Part shown: positions 1 through 9,304 of the stretch, piece after piece
How positions within the stretch are numbered: position 1 is the stretch's first letter
How the letters are laid out: every line of letters starts with the position of its first letter
NCBI GenBank assembly: GCA_903952205.1
Contig: CAJBEZ010000033.1
Coordinates: forward strand, 111,065-175,064
Reading direction: 5' to 3'
DNA: 64,000 nt
Source of the DNA: an uncultured Desulfomonile sp.
GTDB lineage: Bacteria; Desulfobacterota; Desulfomonilia; Desulfomonilales; Desulfomonilaceae
Made by a program: the position numbers and the translations under genes
The notes under the pieces: generated by a model
The model's database searches: none
What the model was told of the DNA's origin: nothing
The model's input: only the letters and a program-made list of their open reading frames with translations

Positions 1-279
1 ATCCGTGGCCTTTGGATGAAGCATGGGTTCACCGCCGCCAGAAATTCTCAAATATGCGCTATATTTGGCACATTCGTCAGCGATTCTCTTGAAAACCTCT
101 TCTGCCATGAACAGGGCGTCTTTATATCGATTTCTTATCGTCGAATTATTGTAAGGGCAGTTGGGGCACTTGGCATTACATACGTATACAAACGAAAGGA
201 CAACCATGAGAGGAAATTCCTGAGCTCCTTCGCGCATGGTATACTCTGATTTGGTGTGTAAAAAAACATCTTTCGCCAA
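1..279 (-). CDS. Radical SAM protein, N-terminal part (cut by window start)
   Basis: The reading frame opens at a TTG (279) placed 5 bases after an AGGAGA ribosome binding site at 290-285 and stays open for 93 codons to the window edge. About residue 35 it has a C-N-A-K-C-P-N-C cluster, the CxxxCxxC signature that binds the 4Fe-4S cluster of radical SAM enzymes. A later S-G-G-G-E-P motif matches the GGE SAM-binding element of the family. It starts 12 bases after the stop of the WbqC gene, so it is the next cistron of the glycan operon. The substrate is unknown; with a formyltransferase, asparagine synthase and another radical SAM gene upstream, a role in sugar or glycan modification is a reasonable inference. 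The C-terminal domains lie outside the window. Confidence 0.82.
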   Translation of the reverse strand, partial: MAKDVFLHTKSEYTMREGAQEFPLMVVLSFVYVCNAKCPNCPYNNSTIRNRYKDALFMAEEVFKRIADECAKYSAYLRISGGGEPMLHPKATD

Positions 280-291
280 TGTTTTCTCCTG

Positions 292-1023
292 TTAGGTAAA
301 GGTCAAGGATGAATGGTCTGCCGGCATGTCACTGTTGCCGACCACATAATATTTGGCCGATGGGCCGCAGTTCATTAGCACATCTATCGCCGACAGGTGT
401 GCCACAAAATCTCCGTATGGTTGCGGATAAATCCGACAACGATAATCTTGAAAGACAACCTTGATTTCAGCTTCGTCAAACATCTCAAGGCGCAGGTAAT
501 CCCGGCCCGCTGCACCCTCATAGAAAATGTCAGCGCCGAGAGCCTTACAAATTTCCACAAGGCGACGACTGGGATCATCATCATGGCAGCCAAGTTGGCT
601 GGAAAATATAATATTGCTCTTGACGTCTAGCCAGGTTGCCAGCATTTTAATCAATTCCATATTGAGATCCATGAGTTTTACCCATCTACATTTGAGAACC
701 CTTTCCAATTCATAAAAATAATCACTGAAGAAAGGCGTTTTCCCATAAAACTGTTTTATAGAGCCGCAATGCCTCTTACCCCAATTGGACTGATTTGTAT
801 CTATGACGACATCGCTGATTATTGGCTTGTTTTTCCCGGTAGTTCTAACCGGAACTGTCAACCATACAGGCCCATTAGAGCCTTTGATTCTGTTTCGGTT
901 CCGCCACCCATGTTTATCATACTGCACATCATCATAGATTACAAAAACCTCTGAACGAAGCTGCTGCTCGAAAAAGCCTAGCCAAGGCAAGTACCCCGGC
1001 TGCAATATACCTACGGTTTTCAT
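292..1023 (-). CDS. WbqC-like family protein
   Basis: The 243-residue product begins with an I-L-Q-P-G-Y-L-P-W-L-G-F-F pattern typical of the WbqC-like family found in O-antigen and capsule loci. Family members occur in bacterial polysaccharide clusters and are often thought to act in amino-sugar modification or transfer, but the reaction is not well established. A pair of acidic residues and a YDDVQY-type stretch follow at about residues 30-38, as usual in the family. The gene lies 40 bases downstream of a SPASM radical SAM gene and 12 bases upstream of another radical SAM gene, consistent with one polycistronic mRNA. No clear Shine-Dalgarno sequence precedes the ATG. Length is normal for the family. 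Confidence 0.8.
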   Translation of the reverse strand: MKTVGILQPGYLPWLGFFEQQLRSEVFVIYDDVQYDKHGWRNRNRIKGSNGPVWLTVPVRTTGKNKPIISDVVIDTNQSNWGKRHCGSIKQFYGKTPFFSDYFYELERVLKCRWVKLMDLNMELIKMLATWLDVKSNIIFSSQLGCHDDDPSRRLVEICKALGADIFYEGAAGRDYLRLEMFDEAEIKVVFQDYRCRIYPQPYGDFVAHLSAIDVLMNCGPSAKYYVVGNSDMPADHSSLTFT

Positions 1024-1063
1024 TTTAGTCTTTTACCAACGCTTCAGTATTCAATTTTACCGA

Positions 1064-2077
1064 TCATTGATCATGATGCCAAAAAGGTCTCGACCAGTCC
1101 AATGCTTGCTTGTCTTCCTCAGATACATATTTTGCCCCTACCACCTGCCAGTCCGGGCAGCCCTTACAGACCTCTGGAACATTTTCCCAATCGTGACGAA
1201 GATGGCGTTCGCGCAATCCAGCACGATGTGACGTCTGCCATATTTCTTTAATTGATAGCTTCTCAACATTACCAGCTATGAATCGGCCTTCGTAATCTAC
1301 TGGGCAGGCAACCAAGTTTCCGTCCTGGTGTATGGCCGTAGAGTTTACCCCCCACGGGCAAGGGATTCGAAATTCATTTCCCAAATTTAACTCCCGAGCT
1401 TTTATCGTTCCAGTAGATGTCCAGGTAAGTTTCTGTCGAATTTTGATTTCAGCTTTCCTTGCCATCCAGAATTCCTTGAATTGTTCCACCTCAGTCTCAT
1501 TTTCTTCCATCACAGAGAATTGGCATTGAATTACAGGATACATCAACCCCAATTCCTCCTTCCGGCGAAGCAGTTCTTCTACTGCCGCATATATCTTGTC
1601 TCGTTTTCCGCCCACCCGTATTTTTTCGAAAGTTTCTTTTGTAAATCCATCCAGGCTTAGTATGAAGCGCTTCAACGGCGATGAAAGGACTTGGTCAATG
1701 ACTCCTTTTCGACCTAGTAAAGAGCCGTTAGAATTCAACACTATGTTGTTGCATCCTACCTCCTCTGCGTATTTGAGCCATTTCCACAAAGTGTCTCCCA
1801 ACAATAAGGCTTCACCATAAAATGTTGGCCATATCTCACAATCTGGCGATTCCAACGCTATCTCTTCAACAATTCTTTTAAATAGAGACTCCGCCATGTG
1901 GGCTCTTGGCCGCTTCATCTCTTTGTGCGAGCAATGTAGGCATTTCATATTGCAACGAGATGTGGTTTCAATAACCAATTGCTTTGGGAATGGGATATCG
2001 CTAAGGCCCTTTTCAATATTTTCTAGGGCTATTAGTCTAGCCTCACTTGGTTGATATTTATTACCCATATCCTTCAT
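1064..2077 (-). CDS. Radical SAM / SPASM-domain protein
   Basis: The start is placed at the ATG at 2077, giving 337 residues, because it forms a 4-base ATGA overlap with the stop of the upstream formyltransferase gene; the frame extends 15 codons further upstream but inside that gene. C-N-M-K-C-L-H-C near residue 43 is the CxxxCxxC radical SAM motif. In the C-terminal third, cysteines in CPWG, a second CPVDYEG and a CKGCPDW motif fit a SPASM-type auxiliary iron-sulfur domain. Such enzymes modify peptides, sugars or alcohols by radical chemistry. Position in a pseudaminic acid locus suggests a carbohydrate or glycoconjugate substrate, but the sequence does not identify it. Confidence 0.85.
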   Translation of the reverse strand: MKDMGNKYQPSEARLIALENIEKGLSDIPFPKQLVIETTSRCNMKCLHCSHKEMKRPRAHMAESLFKRIVEEIALESPDCEIWPTFYGEALLLGDTLWKWLKYAEEVGCNNIVLNSNGSLLGRKGVIDQVLSSPLKRFILSLDGFTKETFEKIRVGGKRDKIYAAVEELLRRKEELGLMYPVIQCQFSVMEENETEVEQFKEFWMARKAEIKIRQKLTWTSTGTIKARELNLGNEFRIPCPWGVNSTAIHQDGNLVACPVDYEGRFIAGNVEKLSIKEIWQTSHRAGLRERHLRHDWENVPEVCKGCPDWQVVGAKYVSEEDKQALDWSRPFWHHDQ

Positions 2078-2904
2078 GGCAAAATTACTCCCTTTTCTAA
2101 AATCCGATCGGGAACAAGCCACACTACGCCATCAATCGTAGCAATTAGACATCCTTCGGATGAACTGTAGAGAATCTCACCATTCGTTTCAGACGCTAGG
2201 TAATTTAAAAATGAGACTTCGGTTCCATCTGGAAGGCTTGAAAATGCAGGATAATCATGTCCACCGGCACGGACTAAATCGAGAATTTTAGCAGATGACA
2301 TACTCCAGCAAATTTTACCATCTACTGGCTTTCTTCTGGTCCAGTAACTAGAAGACTCTAAACAATAATAGCCAGGTTTATGCAAAGCTCCACGACGCAG
2401 ATCGTCACATAGCTCGACTAGCATGCTAGCAGCCATGCCAGCGAGTTCTGATGCAATGTCAGGGTATTTTCGTTCAACCCCAAATCGCTTGGCTCTAAAC
2501 ATTATTGCTTCACCTTCATCAATCTCGTCAGTCATTGTATGCACAGTTACCCCGAGTACTCGCTCCCCTTGACTCACCGCCCACTGTATTGCATGTCTCC
2601 CACGATAGAATGGGAGCAGAGAAGGATGAGCATTGAAAGCTCTGCCAGAGAATGATTCCAAGATTCCTTTAGAGACTTTACGCCCGTATCCGCTACACAT
2701 TAAAACATTGCCGGAGCCTATACAATTTTTTAGGTTGTAGGTTCTCAAATCCGGGATATCCGGAGCGGAACCTGTAGATTCATCCCATACTATGCCGACA
2801 ACAATGTCTCTGTGTGACTCGTGTAGTCGACGGGCCGCTATTTGGCCAGCCACTCCCCCTCCAAAAAATGTTATTCTGATATCATTATCTGAATCAGTCA
2901 TCAT
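2074..2904 (-). CDS. Formyltransferase (methionyl-tRNA formyltransferase-like fold)
   Basis: This 276-residue protein has the formyltransferase core: a Rossmann-like N-terminus (F-F-G-G-G-V-A-G), the N-A-H-P-S-L-L-P-F-Y-R-G loop near residue 107, and the D-E-I-D-E-G segment near residue 144 that carries the catalytic aspartate. Asn, His and Asp of the usual triad are therefore present. Family enzymes move a formyl group from 10-formyl-tetrahydrofolate to an amine. Sugar N-formyltransferases of this fold are common in O-antigen loci, and here no other N-acyltransferase is seen in the pseudaminic acid cluster. The ATG overlaps the asnB stop by 4 bases (ATGA). I infer N-formylation of a sugar amine; a true Fmt role is unlikely given the context and the absence of a nearby def gene. 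Confidence 0.8.
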   Translation of the reverse strand: MMTDSDNDIRITFFGGGVAGQIAARRLHESHRDIVVGIVWDESTGSAPDIPDLRTYNLKNCIGSGNVLMCSGYGRKVSKGILESFSGRAFNAHPSLLPFYRGRHAIQWAVSQGERVLGVTVHTMTDEIDEGEAIMFRAKRFGVERKYPDIASELAGMAASMLVELCDDLRRGALHKPGYYCLESSSYWTRRKPVDGKICWSMSSAKILDLVRAGGHDYPAFSSLPDGTEVSFLNYLASETNGEILYSSSEGCLIATIDGVVWLVPDRILEKGVILP

Positions 2905-4787
2905 CCAATCACCGTTTCATACCATATTTGAAAGCATAGCAGGTTCCAGATTTTTGCTGAAAAATCTGTTGCTCCAGAATAGTGAGCCTGCAAAAGCTCC
3001 GCAACCCTGGGTTCATTCAGAAATCCATGCCTGCTAAGACGCGTTTCAGAAAGAGTTCCTACTACCCAAGGTTTAAGTGAACTCTTCATCCATGAGTAGT
3101 TCGGTTGAACAAAACCTTCTTTTGGTCGATCAACCAGTTCTTGTGGCAGAAGATCCTGAACAGCCAATCTGTGAACATACTTGATTGCTGCCCCACGTAT
3201 TTTCATGCTTCCGGGAAGGCGATTCACATATTCTATAATCCGGTAATCCAAGAAAGGGCAACGCACCTCTATTGAATGTGCCATGGACAACCGATCCACA
3301 AAAGGTAAGACTTGATTGGGCAACAGTTCTTTCTGGTCTATCTCCAACGCCGCATTGAGTGGATCAAGGGCAGACGTCTCCTCTAACATCCCCCTGTAAA
3401 AAGTTGCCGTGTTTGCATTTACAGTTGCGGCAAGAAAATCCTTTGTCAGCAAACGGTGCTTTTCGATTTCATCAAATACGGCGAGACGCATTCTCCAAAT
3501 GGCTTGATCAGGGTTGGCCATTAATTTAAGGAATTGGTACTGGTCTGGGGTATGGAATGGCTCCAATGAGACTATTTCGGCCTGGCTAAGTTTACTATTT
3601 CCTCTCGACTGAATTAGACGCAAGTAACGATCTATAGGCAAAGCAAGTCTGTGGGCCAAATAGCTGCCAAAAAGTTCGTCGGCTCCGTCACCGGAAAGCG
3701 CCACCTTTACATGACTTCGAATGAGGGTGCTTAGAAAAAAAGTTGAAATGGTACCAGAAAAAGGTTCGTCAAACGACCGCATCACGTCGGGTAAACGATC
3801 AGCAAACTCATCATAGCTCAAAATATATTCGTAATGTTCTGTTCCAAGCTGCTTGGACATCATTCTTGAATATTTGATATCCATAGCTTTACCCAAAAAC
3901 TGGCCATGAGGCGCTTCGGCATAACCGAGACAAAACGTCTTTAACGGTTGGCTCTGGTATCTAGCCATAAGCGAAACCACAGAGCTGGAGTCTATACCTC
4001 CCGACAAATATGCCCCATAGGGCACATCACACTGCATTCGAAGGCGAACAGCATCCTCAAACAGTTCTCGGATCTCACCAGCGGCTTCTTCGGCGGTAAT
4101 ACCTTCAATAGGGTGACTGAAATCGAGACCCCAATACTTCTCTATTTTGATTTCACCATTCTCCCAAACCAAATAATGTCCAGGCAACAACTGCTTTACA
4201 TTGAGATAGACGGTAGCAGGAGCGCTAATATTTTTTAGACTGAAATAGTGGTACAAAGCTCCATAGTCAAGCTCCCTGGACACCCTGTCATGGGCGACTA
4301 CAGCCTTAATTTCTGAACCAAAAACAATGTCTTGTCCGATTCTGGACCAGTAAAGGGGCTTCTTGCCTATCCGATCACGGTACAAGACTAATCTGTTTCG
4401 ACTTGAGTCCCAGATGGCGACCCCAAACATCCCGTTTGCACCTGATTTCGCGGGCCACAAATCTCCGTATTCCTCATATAAATGCACTATTGTTTCTGTA
4501 TCGCTGTGATGAGTAGAGAATTTATGGCCTCTTTTTACCAAAGATTCTCGCAGTTCAACATGATTGTAAATTTCACCGTTGAGCACAACCCAAATGCTTT
4601 TGTCCTCATTGGAAACAGGCTGTTTTCCAGTTTCAACATCCACGATTGCAAGTCGACGCATACCTAAACGTACTATCGCGTCAATGCGATAGCCCTCATC
4701 ATCTGGCCCACGGTGTGTCAGTTTCCGATTCATCCGCTGCAGGAGCTTCAGTGTTCCGCTACCCGTGAATCCGCAAATCCCGCACAT
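2901..4787 (-). CDS. asnB: Asparagine synthase (glutamine-hydrolysing) family
   Basis: The 628-residue product has the class II glutamine amidotransferase N-terminus (MCGICGF, with Cys2 as nucleophile; HRGPDDEG; NGEIYNH) followed by the ATP-pyrophosphatase synthetase domain with L-S-G-G-I-D-S-S near residue 265 and S-G-D-G-A-D-E-L-F-G near residue 350. Length is normal for AsnB. The reaction transfers ammonia from glutamine to an adenylated carboxylate. AsnB homologues embedded in O-antigen loci are often used to amidate uronic or nonulosonic acids rather than to make asparagine, so both roles remain open. A good ribosome binding site (AAGGGAG) precedes the ATG. The 194-base gap to pseI holds no convincing gene; the downstream formyltransferase is translationally coupled. 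Confidence 0.9.
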   Translation of the reverse strand: MCGICGFTGSGTLKLLQRMNRKLTHRGPDDEGYRIDAIVRLGMRRLAIVDVETGKQPVSNEDKSIWVVLNGEIYNHVELRESLVKRGHKFSTHHSDTETIVHLYEEYGDLWPAKSGANGMFGVAIWDSSRNRLVLYRDRIGKKPLYWSRIGQDIVFGSEIKAVVAHDRVSRELDYGALYHYFSLKNISAPATVYLNVKQLLPGHYLVWENGEIKIEKYWGLDFSHPIEGITAEEAAGEIRELFEDAVRLRMQCDVPYGAYLSGGIDSSSVVSLMARYQSQPLKTFCLGYAEAPHGQFLGKAMDIKYSRMMSKQLGTEHYEYILSYDEFADRLPDVMRSFDEPFSGTISTFFLSTLIRSHVKVALSGDGADELFGSYLAHRLALPIDRYLRLIQSRGNSKLSQAEIVSLEPFHTPDQYQFLKLMANPDQAIWRMRLAVFDEIEKHRLLTKDFLAATVNANTATFYRGMLEETSALDPLNAALEIDQKELLPNQVLPFVDRLSMAHSIEVRCPFLDYRIIEYVNRLPGSMKIRGAAIKYVHRLAVQDLLPQELVDRPKEGFVQPNYSWMKSSLKPWVVGTLSETRLSRHGFLNEPRVAELLQAHYSGATDFSAKIWNLLCFQIWYETVIG

Positions 4788-4981
4788 AATTCTCCCTTAT
4801 AATAAGAATATCAAGCCAATGGAATGTTGATGGTACAGTGGGAGTCTAGTGAAATCAGCAGCGTTATTGTTGGAATTAATGCTGCCGAGGCTGACAAAAT
4901 TCTTATCTAAACGAAAAGGCAGTCCCTTCCTAGAGCAACAACGATCTTTTCCTTGGCGGTTATTCCCGTATTCATAAATAC

Positions 4982-6028
4982 CTATCGCCAGCACATCTGC
5001 CATTCCATCGGTGTCCCTTTCCTCACATCACGGTTGATGCGCTTACCCATCAACATCTCATAATATTTTGGCGCAAGCCCGTAGCCTGGGCGGATTGCTC
5101 TCAGATTATCTTTGGTCAACATATCACCAGCCTTCATGTCCTCAGTAATGTACAAAGACCGCCGAAATACTAGCGAGTCTTTTTCAGAGTTAGTGGGGCC
5201 ATAGCTAACCCATCCTAGGGCTTGCCAGGCTCGTTCAGACTCATCGACTAAACACCTCATCTCGTCTGGCTCTAAAGAAAATGCGCTGTCCACTCCACCA
5301 TCGGCACGGCTCAATGTAAAGTGTTTTTCGATAACCGTGGCCCCCAATGATACAGCCGCTATAGCAGCGCCAACGCCCGCAGTGTGATCGGAGAGCCCTA
5401 CCTCACAATTGAAAAGTTCGCGCATATGCGGGATGGTGCGTAGATTTGAATCTTCCGGAGACGCCGGATAATTACTCGTACATTTTAGAAGTATCAAGTC
5501 ATCGCAGCCATTCGCTCGGGCTGCTTGGACAGTCTCATCCAACTCTGCGATGTTAGCCATACCGGTGGAGATAATTAACGGCTTTCCGGTGGCTGCGACC
5601 CGTTTAATAAGGGGAATATCAGTATTCTCAAACGAGGCTATTTTATAGCATGGGGCATCAAGTGATTCCAGAAAATCGACCGCTGTCTCATCAAATGGAG
5701 TGCTAAAACAAACTAACCCCAATTCTCTTGCCCGATCCATAATTGGCTTGTGCCATTCCCAAGGAGTATAGGCTTGCTGATATAAGCTGTACAAGGTATT
5801 ACCATGCCACAACGAATTCGGATCATCGATAAAAAATTCCCTCTCATCGAGGTCTAGTGTCATAGTGTAAGCAGTGTAAGTTTGCAACTTTAGTGCGTGG
5901 GCCCCGGATTTAACCGCAGCTTCAACAATCTCAAGCGCTCTGGCCAGCGACTGGTTGTGGTTGCCGGACATTTCGGCGATGATGAAAGGTCTACAATTAA
6001 GCCCAATTTCAAATCCGTCTATTCTCAA
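4982..6028 (-). CDS. pseI: Pseudaminic acid synthase (NeuB family)
   Basis: PseI condenses 2,4-diacetamido-2,4,6-trideoxy-L-altrose (or a variant) with phosphoenolpyruvate to form the nine-carbon pseudaminic acid in the cytoplasm. The 348-residue product starts with an I-A-E-M-S-G-N-H-N-Q segment and continues through a NeuB TIM barrel (K-L-Q-T-Y-T-A near residue 47; S-T-G-M-A-N near 155; G-L-S-D-H-T near 214; E-K-H-F-T-L near 236). It ends in a SAF/antifreeze-like domain (K-D-N-L-R-A-I-R-P-G-Y-G-L-A-P). These are closer to PseI than to LegI or sialic acid synthases, though subfamily calls from motifs alone are not final. The start codon is TTG, with GAGGT upstream. It is flanked by a methyltransferase and asnB on the same strand. 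Confidence 0.9.
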   Translation of the reverse strand: MRIDGFEIGLNCRPFIIAEMSGNHNQSLARALEIVEAAVKSGAHALKLQTYTAYTMTLDLDEREFFIDDPNSLWHGNTLYSLYQQAYTPWEWHKPIMDRARELGLVCFSTPFDETAVDFLESLDAPCYKIASFENTDIPLIKRVAATGKPLIISTGMANIAELDETVQAARANGCDDLILLKCTSNYPASPEDSNLRTIPHMRELFNCEVGLSDHTAGVGAAIAAVSLGATVIEKHFTLSRADGGVDSAFSLEPDEMRCLVDESERAWQALGWVSYGPTNSEKDSLVFRRSLYITEDMKAGDMLTKDNLRAIRPGYGLAPKYYEMLMGKRINRDVRKGTPMEWQMCWR

Positions 6029-6119
6029 TAGTCAACCTCACACTGGAACCTCGGCGATTAAAGGAGCAATCGACTGTTTTTATCGGAGGTCTAAGTGGCC
6101 GCAGCAACGCTTATTTCGA

Positions 6120-6914
6120 TCATGTTAAGTTCCCCCAAATCCAAAGACGTGTCTGGCCCAGATCGAGAGCAGCAAATTCCCTTAAGTGGCTAATCTCAAG
6201 CGCTAATCGATTTACGGGGGCATTGTATTGAGGTTCCAATCCCTCCTGCTTTGCCAACCATGCGTTAACAACTCTACTAAGAAAGTAGTAAGCCGAAGTA
6301 AAATCCAACTCTGCCAATTTTCTTGCAAAATCAACTTCATCCAGTTCCTTGCGGCTAAGATATCTATTGTGCCATGGCATATGGATGACAGGAAGATCTA
6401 ATTTGATGCGCAACGCATTGAGGTTGTCTAGCCCTTCTTTTAGGTTCTCACACATGAGATAAACCCCTCCTGGATTAAGCAGCCCCACTAGATCACGGAT
6501 GGCGCATTTCTGTTCATGCCAAGAGGCCAGGTTGATCAGAACTCTTTCCGTTATGACGACGTCGTAGCGTTCCACGATCGAAGCGATATGACGAACATCC
6601 TGAGTTCTGAAATTAATGATCGATTCTTCTATCCCAAGTCGTTGTTGCTCTATTTGAGCTTGAGCTATCATTTCAGGTGAATAATCCAAAGCCGTTACCT
6701 TAGCTGATCGATGTCTTGCCAAATAGAAAGCGGTCAATCCGTTCCCGCAACCTACATCCAGAACTGATTGTCCGATCTTAATGTGATTTGCGATTTCGTT
6801 CATTTCTAGTTCTTTTGCCAGAAGGTCATTCGTACCGGCTAGATCTCTCATACTAGCTCGTTCGTTCCAGAAGTTCAGCACATCAACTTCTCGATTACCT
6901 GTTTGCTTTTTCAT
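6120..6914 (-). CDS. Class I SAM-dependent methyltransferase
   Basis: A 264-residue protein with the class I methyltransferase motif I (V-L-D-V-G-C-G-N-G near residue 50), an acidic second strand (T-A-L-D-Y-S) and a later motif with L-L-N-P-G-G-V-Y. It sits between pseG and pseI, starting 5 bases after the pseG stop, so it is very probably co-translated with the nonulosonate pathway. The likely role is methylation of a sugar intermediate or of the finished nonulosonic acid; O- or N-methylated nonulosonic acids are known. The substrate cannot be read from the sequence. A second, unrelated-looking methyltransferase lies at 10074-10745. Confidence 0.82.
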   Translation of the reverse strand: MKKQTGNREVDVLNFWNERASMRDLAGTNDLLAKELEMNEIANHIKIGQSVLDVGCGNGLTAFYLARHRSAKVTALDYSPEMIAQAQIEQQRLGIEESIINFRTQDVRHIASIVERYDVVITERVLINLASWHEQKCAIRDLVGLLNPGGVYLMCENLKEGLDNLNALRIKLDLPVIHMPWHNRYLSRKELDEVDFARKLAELDFTSAYYFLSRVVNAWLAKQEGLEPQYNAPVNRLALEISHLREFAALDLGQTRLWIWGNLT

Positions 6915-6919
6915 GCCAA

Positions 6920-8011
6920 TTAAAGCCTCACGTTTGGATGATAGAAAATCGCGGATGTTCTAGAGGTACCTAAACCATCAACCAAAGCCAATCCATTTTC
7001 GATGAATTCACATGTGCTTCGCAACAATACTATTCCCAAGATACTCAAATAATTTTCTGGGCACAATTCCCGGGAATTTCCCATGAGAATTATGCGTCTT
7101 TCTTGCGCTAGTTTCCTAGTAGACTCAGCCTGATTATCAGCTATAATCGTTACCACTGCGGGCAATCCCAAACAACACCTTTCCCAAGACGCAGTTCCTC
7201 CTGCCCCTATCGCCAAATCTGCGGCTGCCATCAATTCAGCCATATTAGATATTTGCTGGTGGAAAGTAACATTGTTCATGCCCCGACAAATGGCTTCAAT
7301 TTTTTGGCCGTTGGGGTTGTTGCTACCGACGACAACATCCACAGCTATGTCTGGTCGCCTTAACATTTCCAGAGCTTCCAGAGCCTTTTCTGTTTCTCCT
7401 GTAGGGTCAACTCCTCCAAAAAAGACCAGTATTCGCCGAATTATTCCGTCCCTCCCTCGTAACGTTTCTCTAGCTCTACGGAATTCCGGCCGTAACAATG
7501 CGAATCTTGGTCCTAATAATTTTCTACACTGTTGAGGAACCAGTTCTTTATAAGTGTTTTCCAGATCATCCAGCAGATTCTGATTTAACAAAACATCACA
7601 GTCATGAGGGCGATTAGCAAGGTCATCTATGACAAAGATCTTGTCGACATGTCCCTTGAGTCCCTTTTCCCATGACTCATCCAATCCGTAATGATCCACA
7701 ACAAGCCAATCAGGTTTAAAATCACCTAACGCTTCTATGGTCTGTTCCGCGTCTTCAGATTGTTCGACCCCTAACCACGCTGAATAGTCAGGCTTATCAG
7801 GCTGAACAATATTCAAAGAATCGGGAGGAGGCAACACAGTGACGGAGTAACAGTCTGCCCTAAGTAGGAGAACCAAATTGCCCGGATGATCCCTGCAAAT
7901 AAAGCACACTTCTGAGCCTCGTTTACGCAGTTCGTCAGCGAGCGTTTTGCAACGCATGACGTGGCCGGAACCGATTAGAAGAGAAGCGTCAGTGCGGATG
8001 GCGACTTTCAT
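6920..8011 (-). CDS. pseG: UDP-2,4-diacetamido-2,4,6-trideoxy-beta-L-altropyranose hydrolase
   Basis: PseG removes UDP from the bis-acylamino altrose intermediate before condensation by PseI. The 363-residue product carries the family N-terminus R-T-D-A-S-L-L-I-G-S-G-H-V-M-R-C with the G-S-G-H motif. It also has the GT-B-like MurG-related fold signatures V-F-F-G-G-V-D-P-T-G near residue 190 and A-A-D-L-A-I-G-A-G-G-T-A-S-W-E near 268. Length fits PseG without a fused acetyltransferase domain, so PseH activity is not supplied here by fusion. It starts just after the aminotransferase gene (3-base gap). Confidence 0.9.
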   Translation of the reverse strand: MKVAIRTDASLLIGSGHVMRCKTLADELRKRGSEVCFICRDHPGNLVLLLRADCYSVTVLPPPDSLNIVQPDKPDYSAWLGVEQSEDAEQTIEALGDFKPDWLVVDHYGLDESWEKGLKGHVDKIFVIDDLANRPHDCDVLLNQNLLDDLENTYKELVPQQCRKLLGPRFALLRPEFRRARETLRGRDGIIRRILVFFGGVDPTGETEKALEALEMLRRPDIAVDVVVGSNNPNGQKIEAICRGMNNVTFHQQISNMAELMAAADLAIGAGGTASWERCCLGLPAVVTIIADNQAESTRKLAQERRIILMGNSRELCPENYLSILGIVLLRSTCEFIENGLALVDGLGTSRTSAIFYHPNVRL

Positions 8012-8014
8012 GGA

Positions 8015-9304
8015 TCATCTGACCTTGAACAGAGGAACTAAGGGTTCACACTTCAGATGTTCTTTCAAGGTTCCGTTGTCAATCGAGCCCTTTATCAATT
8101 GAAACACTTCTCCATAGCTTCTTAGAAGGGTTTCGATATCACTGTCATTGTGAGCATAACTAAGGTTGTGTGTTCCTATGGTATAAACGCCCCTTTCGAA
8201 CATTTCCTGCATGAACAGGGTCTTGATCTCCCATGCTGAATAAGGAGAGAAATCTTTGAATAACAAGAACGACCACGTAGGATGACCACTTATGTTTAGA
8301 ACCTGTTCCAATTCATTGTCACTGATAATCCGATTTACGCTATCTATGATCTTCTGGCCTTGTGCTTTGAGTGTGGCGATCACGGGTTCCTGGCGTAACT
8401 TCGTCAATACTGCCTTGGCCGCCGCTAGCGACAAGGTTTCCCCACCGAAAGTACCGGAGAAAAAGATTTTATCAATAACATCCATGTATTGAGTTTTACC
8501 CACCAGAGCTGACAGCGGATACCCGTTAGCCATACCCTTGCCGAATGTAGCAATGTCAGGGGTAACGCCAAATTCTTCCTGAGCGCCGCCTTTCGAATAT
8601 CGAAAACCAGTGATGGTTTCATCAAAAATTAAAAGGGCCCCGTGTTGCTGTGTGATATCTCTAACCTTTTCAAGAAACCCATCTTGCGGGTATGCCACGT
8701 TCATAGGTTCAAGAATGACAGCGGCAAATTCTCCACGGTGTTTTTCAAGGACACTGGCCAAAGAATCTATATCATTATAATTAAAAACATGAGTAAGCTC
8801 TTTTACTGCCTTGGGTACGCCGAGATCTCGTGTGGTGCTACCAATATACCAGTCCTGCCATCCGTGGTAGCCACATACCGCTACACGATCACGTCCCGTA
8901 TGGGCGCGAGCCACTCGAATTGCGCCAGACGTGGCATCTGTGCCATTCTTTGCAAAACGGACCTTTTGGGCGCAGGGGATCATTTCCACGAGTAACTCCG
9001 CAACTTCCATTTCCAGTTTGTGAGGTAAAGAAAAGGTTACGCCGTTTTCCATTTGCTCGCGTACAGCCCTGTCAACGTCTGGATCACAGTAACCCAGAGT
9101 CACACAGGCTAGCCCGTTGACAAAATCTATGTATTCATTCCCATCTACATCCCAGAAATGGCTGCCCTTGGCATGATCCACGAAATACGGTGACACACCA
9201 AAAGGGAGTTGAGTTTTACTCTTGCTAAAGGTTTGCGAGCCCAATGGTATGGTTTTAAGGGCACGTTCAAGCAATTCTTCTGATATTTTATATCGCATTG
9301 ACAT
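8015..9304 (-). CDS. Class III PLP aminotransferase / aminomutase-like (GSA family)
   Basis: The 429-residue protein belongs to the class III aminotransferases, most like glutamate-1-semialdehyde aminomutase. Visible are R-F-A-K-N-G-T-D-A-T near residue 117, the I-F-D-E-T-I-T-G-F-R metal/PLP-contact strand near 225, and F-G-K-G-M-A-N-G-Y-P near 255 whose lysine forms the Schiff base. Its ATG shares one base with the TAA of the preceding pseF-like gene (TAATG). Similar aminotransferases accompany nonulosonic acid clusters in several bacteria; the exact step is unknown. It is unlikely to be the haem-pathway hemL, because the context is entirely glycan biosynthesis. Confidence 0.82.
   Translation of the reverse strand: MSMRYKISEELLERALKTIPLGSQTFSKSKTQLPFGVSPYFVDHAKGSHFWDVDGNEYIDFVNGLACVTLGYCDPDVDRAVREQMENGVTFSLPHKLEMEVAELLVEMIPCAQKVRFAKNGTDATSGAIRVARAHTGRDRVAVCGYHGWQDWYIGSTTRDLGVPKAVKELTHVFNYNDIDSLASVLEKHRGEFAAVILEPMNVAYPQDGFLEKVRDITQQHGALLIFDETITGFRYSKGGAQEEFGVTPDIATFGKGMANGYPLSALVGKTQYMDVIDKIFFSGTFGGETLSLAAAKAVLTKLRQEPVIATLKAQGQKIIDSVNRIISDNELEQVLNISGHPTWSFLLFKDFSPYSAWEIKTLFMQEMFERGVYTIGTHNLSYAHNDSDIETLLRSYGEVFQLIKGSIDNGTLKEHLKCEPLVPLFKVR

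Noticed and set aside
16..249. Plus-strand frame of 77 codons at the left edge
   Set aside because: It is the complement of the radical SAM N-terminus, which has the CxxxCxxC motif, a ribosome binding site and operon position.
4797..5003. Minus-strand 68-codon frame between pseI and asnB
   Set aside because: Starts inside the end of pseI in another phase, has no ribosome binding site and no protein-like motif.
8642..8995. 117-codon plus-strand frame inside the aminotransferase
   Set aside because: Opposite-strand shadow of a clear PLP enzyme.
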